Shown here in pieces: positions 59,479-64,000 of a DNA stretch of 64,000 bases. The DNA is taken from the NCBI GenBank assembly GCA_009103225.1, contig RHPI01001037.1, positions 1,388,588-1,452,587 on the forward strand, written 5' to 3'. The first letter of the stretch is position 1. Every line of letters starts with the position of its first letter. This stretch comes from Chlorokybus atmophyticus (Eukaryota; Streptophyta; Chlorokybophyceae; Chlorokybales; Chlorokybaceae). The notes under the pieces were generated by a model that saw only the letters and a program-made list of their open reading frames with translations, searched no databases and had not been told where the DNA came from. The translations under genes were made by a program, and so were the position numbers.

Positions 59479-61424
59479 CAAGACGTGCGCGTAGAGAAGC
59501 TGGCGCATCATCGACAGCGGTATCGTTGGAAGCCACAAGTGGTGCTGCCTCCGCATCCACAACCACTATTGGGACGACGCCATCAATGACACCGTCGGCA
59601 TTCACACCAACAACGACAGCAGGTGTAAGCACCCATGGCACCATGCTATCTCCGGTGATGGAAAGCACCGAAGCCGCGGCAGCCATGGTCGGCGGGTTCG
59701 TGGGTAGTGAAGCCACCACTCCTACCTCCATTGGAGCCACGGCATCAGCCACGACTGCTGCCACCCTCACTGCTGCCACCTCGATCATGACTCTTGCTGC
59801 AGGTGCCACAACCATCACTTGAAGTGATGTTGCACCCACGGCAATACCACCTGACGTTCGAGCAGCGCCGCCACCAGCACTTGATGTCACTCAGCAAGCA
59901 CCACGCGAACCGCAAGCAGACCAAGCTTGGGTATCCATTCTGCACAACATCAAGCCCACCACCATTGCATACGGACCTGGGGGACAGTGCACTACACGCG
60001 TGGCACGCGATGATCGCATCCTGCCTCTATCACCTCCAGGGGACCACACGCTGCCGGAGCCCACCCATCAACATCTAGAGGACGAAATTCTCGCCGGCAC
60101 TGCTCTGGAGATGAGGGATTGGCTCTTCGGGGTTACCTACCGGCGACCTGCTATGCTGGAGCTGGCCATACAGCTGTTCTTGACGTTGCACGCAAGGGTG
60201 CAGGGCGCACCCAGTCAGCCGCGACAGCCAATGCCCGCGCAACAGATTGAGTAGTCACCGCTTGACCCGCTCGGACTTCAGCGCCGTCAAGTACAAGCCC
60301 TCATGGTGACCACGTCAGACATGCCGCTGGGCACTGACCCTGCGCTTCGAGGGCTCATTCAGGGAAGCCGGCAGGAGCGGTTTTTTTGTCCTCGATCAAG
60401 CACATCGCTATCGATTGAGTGGACCAAGCAACACAAGTTGACGCACGCCGTTAAGTGTACGAGGCAAAACATGCTGCTTTAATGCCGACCGCGGCGCCGG
60501 CTGATGTCGACAGCACCTCCAATACACTGACCGTGGTGTAGCCCACATCAACTGCAGTCGCTCCGCGAAGGCAAGCAACTGTTGCGGACCAAGCGAGGGC
60601 GTTGGCGCAACAATTGAGGGGGGTAATTGCCCTGCTGCTGCCTCCTTTGGTTGAAGACATGCCCGAAAATCAATGCGATTCAGGACGAGGGTAGTACCTT
60701 ACCCCACATGAGGACACCACACAATGAGGAGGAGCTGGTATGGTGGGAGAGCAACAACTCCGTACCGCACTCATACGATAAGCAGTTATGCTGCACAGGC
60801 CTGAGGGCAGTGCATTACAACAGATGATGGGGATGCGAGAAGGCAGTGCCACCTGTGCACGTCGTGACATGGCTAGTCGCCAATCACCCTGCCGTCCCCA
60901 TCTTTACCTTTGGCAACAGAGCATCATGGTTGGGGGCATCCGTTCGCTCGCTGTGACAAGCATACGACGAGGCCGCCACCACGGCTTCAGACACATTGGA
61001 GGGAGTGCAAGAGGCAATGCTGCGGCTGCCAGGGGTAGAAGCTACACGGCAACCACTGCGCATCGCCATTGCTTATGAGCTACACGCACGACAGACTGAC
61101 CTCCAGCGCACTATACGTGCACGCGCCATGATCGTACTCGATGTGTGTGTGGTACATGGAAGGTGGGATGCCTACACGGCAGGAATATTGCGAGTCCCCA
61201 CCATCACCCACGACATGCGGCGACAGCTACTACACGCAGTGTACCTGCAGCCCATGCCTCAATACCATCATTGGACTGACATGGACACGGAGCCCACAGC
61301 CACGTGGGAAGGGACATTGGTCAGAGAGGCGGCTTGTGCCGTTTGATGGACGTACGCCGCAGAGGAAGCTAAACGCGAGGCAGGCCCACAACCACCGAGT
61401 CCTCCGAGTTTTCCTCCACAGCCA
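59479..61424 (+). pseudogene. Low-complexity and degenerate gag-pol linker
   Basis: A Thr/Ala/Ser-rich frame (59427-59822), then short helical fragments in changing frames (for example 60000-60254 and 60996-61346). No conserved domain recognised. The repeated frame changes suggest decay of a longer polyprotein, possibly a second gag-like block. Confidence 0.45.
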
Positions 61425-62084
61425 TTGGGTACACCTGCGGGCATGATCCCATCCTCGCAGAGGCAGCATCCACCTGCACCGCCACTACAATCGTCGCCGA
61501 AACCCCCAGCACCAAGGCCTCCCCGTGTCTACCAACCACCACGACAAGGTCGGTTCGGCAGAGGGAGAGGGCAAGAAGAGGGTCCTCCAGACTCAGCAGG
61601 CAGAGGAGCTTTGGCTGCACTGCGCTCAGCACCCCCAGCTGAGAGACATGAGGCCCCGATGGTGGCAGCCCGCACGAAGAGGCTGCTCATCAACGCTAAC
61701 GCGGCCATGGTTGCCAACGAAGGCAAGCACGTGGCCGTCAACGGTCAAGCACCCAAGCGTGTGATGCAGAACACCGGAGCACAGCCTGTCATCATCCGGC
61801 GTTTCCTTGCTCGGTCCCTTGGCATCACCAGCTCAGACTTGCTGCCTTGTTCATATGTGTTGGACGCCGCTACCGGCAGTTGTGACAAGGTGATGGGGGT
61901 TACCAAGGAGGCTCTCTGCATCCGGTTGACAGGGCTGGACCCAACCCACACCACGGAGATCATTCAGCAATGCGTAGTCGCCAACGCCGACTCCTTCGGA
62001 TTTCTGCTTGGACAGGACTTTAACTTCCCCGTGGGTATGGGCCTGGACTACTTGACAGAGCGGGCTTGGTTCCGACCACATTAG
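61425..62084 (+). pseudogene. Retropepsin-like aspartic protease region
   Basis: A Pro/Arg-rich leader is followed by KHVAVNGQAPKRVMQNTGAQ and PVIIRRFLARSLGI, the layout of a retroviral-type protease flap start in which D-T/S-G-A is expected. Here the catalytic Asp is replaced by Asn (AAC, 61770-61772: QNTGA). LLGQDFNFPVGMGLDY at about 62010-62057 matches the usual end of the fold (ILGxDxL). The frame stops at 62082-62084. Confidence 0.65.
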
Positions 62085-62091
62085 GACGAAG

Positions 62092-62583
62092 ATGACGGAG
62101 AGGTACAGGGCTTCCTGCCCCTCGAGTTGGTGTCGCAAACGCGTGCCTAATGCAAAGTGGCTGCCGCAGCCATACGCCGTCACGTGCGCGCGTGAGAGGC
62201 TGCATCGGCCACATATACCAGCGCTCGCACAAGAGTTGCTGCTGTTGCCGCCGCCCCTTGCCGCACCGACGACACCGCTCCGATTCCTTGCACTAGAGGA
62301 GCAGGAGGATGCCACCGTCGAAATGGCATTACAATCTCCGGCCGAACGCCGTTGGCGTGCGCAAGTGGACGCGCACCTCTTGCTGATCCAACCGCTGGTC
62401 ACCTCACGCTTTCATCACAACACGGGACACGGCAAGGTGCAAAGCGAGCACATGGTAGCCACCTGGGTGGTGAAGTTCCATACCTTCCGGCGACAACAGA
62501 GCATCACAGTGTTGGTGCTGTTTGGAGGCATCGGCAGTGGCCTCGCTGCGGTCCTCAACACAGGTGTCAAAGTCACCAAGTAG
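62092..62583 (+). pseudogene. Linker and methyltransferase motif I
   Basis: About 130 residues without a recognised domain lead into SITVLVLFGGIGSGLAAVLN (motif I, S-adenosylmethionine-binding loop, 62518-62541 for LFGGIGSG). A TAG at 62581-62583 cuts the frame. The next codons, in the same frame, read YCCDPDPHA, the acidic motif II, so the stop is a point lesion within the enzyme. Confidence 0.75.
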
Positions 62584-63486
62584 TATTGTTGTGACCCCGA
62601 CCCGCACGCTCAAAACAGCCCTTACGCACCATCTGCGCAAGCTGCACGAGCGCTATCCACAGCAACTGCCCTTATCGGCGTTGCAAGGCAGCCTCAAGGC
62701 ATTGCCACACGACATGCGGCTGATCACAGAGGACCACTTGCTGTCCCTCGGCAACATCGACTTGTTCATAGCTGGATGGGAGTGCCAAGGACACTCCAGG
62801 GCAGGGAAAGGCCGAGGCCTTAAAGACCCTCGCTTAGGGCCGTTTTGGGAGTTGATGAGAGTTATCCACCTCCTTCAACAGCACCAGATCTCCAGGCCCC
62901 TAGGATACGTCGTCGAGAACGTGCACTCGGAGGATGATAAGCGTCCCCATGTAGCCTCCAGCTACCGACAGGTGTGCTCCATCCTTTGGCATCCACTAAA
63001 AGTGATTGCAGCACGCCATGGCTCCCGTGCACATAGTGTGCGCGGCAAGCGGACAAACTTAGCCACCACCGAGGAGCTAATGGCAGCAGAGTTCACACGC
63101 AGCACTCGGTCACGCAATCTCTTGATCAATGACATCCTTGACCCCGTAAATCCCAACCGGTCACACGCCTTGACCACAGCCACTTCTACCAGTGCAACCA
63201 ATCGGGGCAACCGAAACGCGCACTTCCCACCTTGATGTCCTACCCTGGGTCGTACGCCTTTCGCAATGAAAGTGACGGCATGGTCTTCGACACCACAATA
63301 AAACAATTCACGGAACCCAATGCATGTGAGCGCGAACGCACCATGGGCTTCTTCCCAAACAGTATCACAGAATCCCAGCTGACCGACACTCAGCAATGTC
63401 AAGTGCTCGGCGCCATTGACAAAAACAGCATGGTCTGGTTAACAGGAGCTGCGTTTCGCGTTGCAGGACCGCCATATGTCCTTTAA
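62584..63486 (+). pseudogene. C5 cytosine-DNA methyltransferase catalytic region
   Basis: After a frameshift near 62612 the frame continues with HHLRKLHERYPQQLPLSALQ, then motif IV as IAGWECQGHS (62767-62797, catalytic-type Cys present, the usual Pro before it replaced by Glu). RAGKGRGLKDPRLGPFWELM follows, then motif VI GYVVENVHSEDD (ENV at 62915-62923). A second frameshift lies at about 63165-63190, then RALPTLMSYPGSYAFR (motif VIII region) and NACERERTMGFFPNSIT with LGAIDKNSM (motifs IX-X, to 63486). The set and order are those of 5-methylcytosine methyltransferases of the DNMT superfamily. There is no chromatin-reading domain beside it. It is broken in this copy. Confidence 0.88.
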
Positions 63487-64000
63487 AGATCTTGAACACC
63501 TGGCTAGGGGGTGGGCTGATCGCGTTGCAAACACCAAGGCAGCTCACACAGCCCTCAAGGTGGCCCACATGGAGGGGCAAGCCGCAGTAACAGTGGAAGA
63601 CATCCCCGTGGTTGCCAAGGCAACGTCATGGGACCATGCTATTGGCCTTCTTGCCACAGAGGACACACGAGAAAAGCTGGATGCTCTCCTCAACACGTGG
63701 AGGAGGCAATTCAGCTCTATCGTGAAGGAGTTGGGTACATGTTCAGTGTACCAAATGGACATTGAGCTAGTGGACACCGAGCCGGTATTTCGACGGCAAT
63801 ACAGGCTCTCCAAGTTGGAGGAGGACCTGGTGGAACAGAGATGTAAGGCTCTGCTGAACGCAGGCCTCATTGAGGAGTCCACATTGGACTTTGCATCCGC
63901 GACGGTCGTGCCGTTGAAGAGAGATTCAGCAGGCAACTTGAAAGAACGGCGTATGTGTGGCGTCTATCACTCTCTCAACAACAAGACTAAACAAGACAGG
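63476..64000 (+). pseudogene. Reverse transcriptase N-terminal part (runs off window)
   Basis: Open from ATG 63476 to the window end without a stop. The start overlaps the methyltransferase end in another frame. YQMDIELVDTEPVFRRQYRL, then KALLNAGLIEESTLDFASAT and VVPLKRDSAGNLKERRMCGV with YHSLNNKT, match the fingers region of Ty3-type reverse transcriptases. The YxDD active site would lie beyond the window. This section alone could be intact; I list it with the defective element. Confidence 0.85.

Larger units (their letters stand above)
57555..64000 (+). mobile_element. Ty3-type retrotransposon with a C5 methyltransferase (truncated by window)
   Basis: Domain order on the plus strand is gag with CCHC knuckles, aspartic protease, C5 cytosine methyltransferase, reverse transcriptase. 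The reverse-transcriptase N-terminus and protease-before-RT order are those of Ty3/gypsy elements. Stops and frameshifts interrupt every section, so this copy is defective. It runs off the right edge; RNase H, integrase and the 3' LTR, if any, lie outside. The sequence gives the order directly; the assignment as one element rests on contiguous same-strand arrangement. Confidence 0.85.

Overview
The window is nuclear DNA of a eukaryote. It has many short GT-AG introns, very abundant microsatellites (GA, CA/TG, CTA, GCC), three sequencing gaps and GC-rich exons in more AT-rich spacers. I infer a green alga, probably a flagellated chlorophyte, prasinophyte or basal streptophyte. The grounds are group-1 (Em-type) LEA genes, plant-style telo-box sequences, a fungal/algal-type elongation factor 3, an LRR protein of the ciliary kind, and a Ty3-like retroelement carrying a cytosine methyltransferase. 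The genus cannot be fixed from this sequence. Exon borders below were deduced by hand from splice sites and reading-frame continuity.

Layout. 1-14,340 is an old tandem segmental duplication. The right copy keeps three intact genes: a membrane-anchored coiled-coil protein (6665-8404, minus), a DEDDh exonuclease with two C-terminal Cys/His repeats (9024-10985, minus) and an LRR protein (11495-14008, plus). The left copy (331-6480) holds their decayed counterparts, including a foldback hairpin made from one exon. An F-box-like gene follows at 14390-15163. About 7 kb from 15.7 to 22.8 kb holds no recognisable gene.

22.8-53 kb is a housekeeping block: SF3B1 (minus), TXNDC9/PLP3 (plus), TFIIH p52/TFB2 (plus), an Em-like LEA gene (minus), a PUSL1/TruA-type pseudouridine synthase (minus) head-to-head with a DUF924 gene (plus), a second Em-like LEA gene (plus, inverted relative to the first), and eEF3 (minus). 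These genes do not form a pathway. They serve splicing, protein folding, transcription/repair, tRNA modification, stress tolerance and translation.

54.05-56.39 kb is a decayed pogo/Tigger-type DNA transposon with terminal inverted repeats. From about 57.6 kb to the window end lies a degenerate Ty3-type retrotransposon, truncated by the window. Its order is gag (CCHC knuckles), aspartic protease, C5 cytosine-DNA methyltransferase, reverse transcriptase. The methyltransferase between protease and reverse transcriptase is the most remarkable feature of the window.
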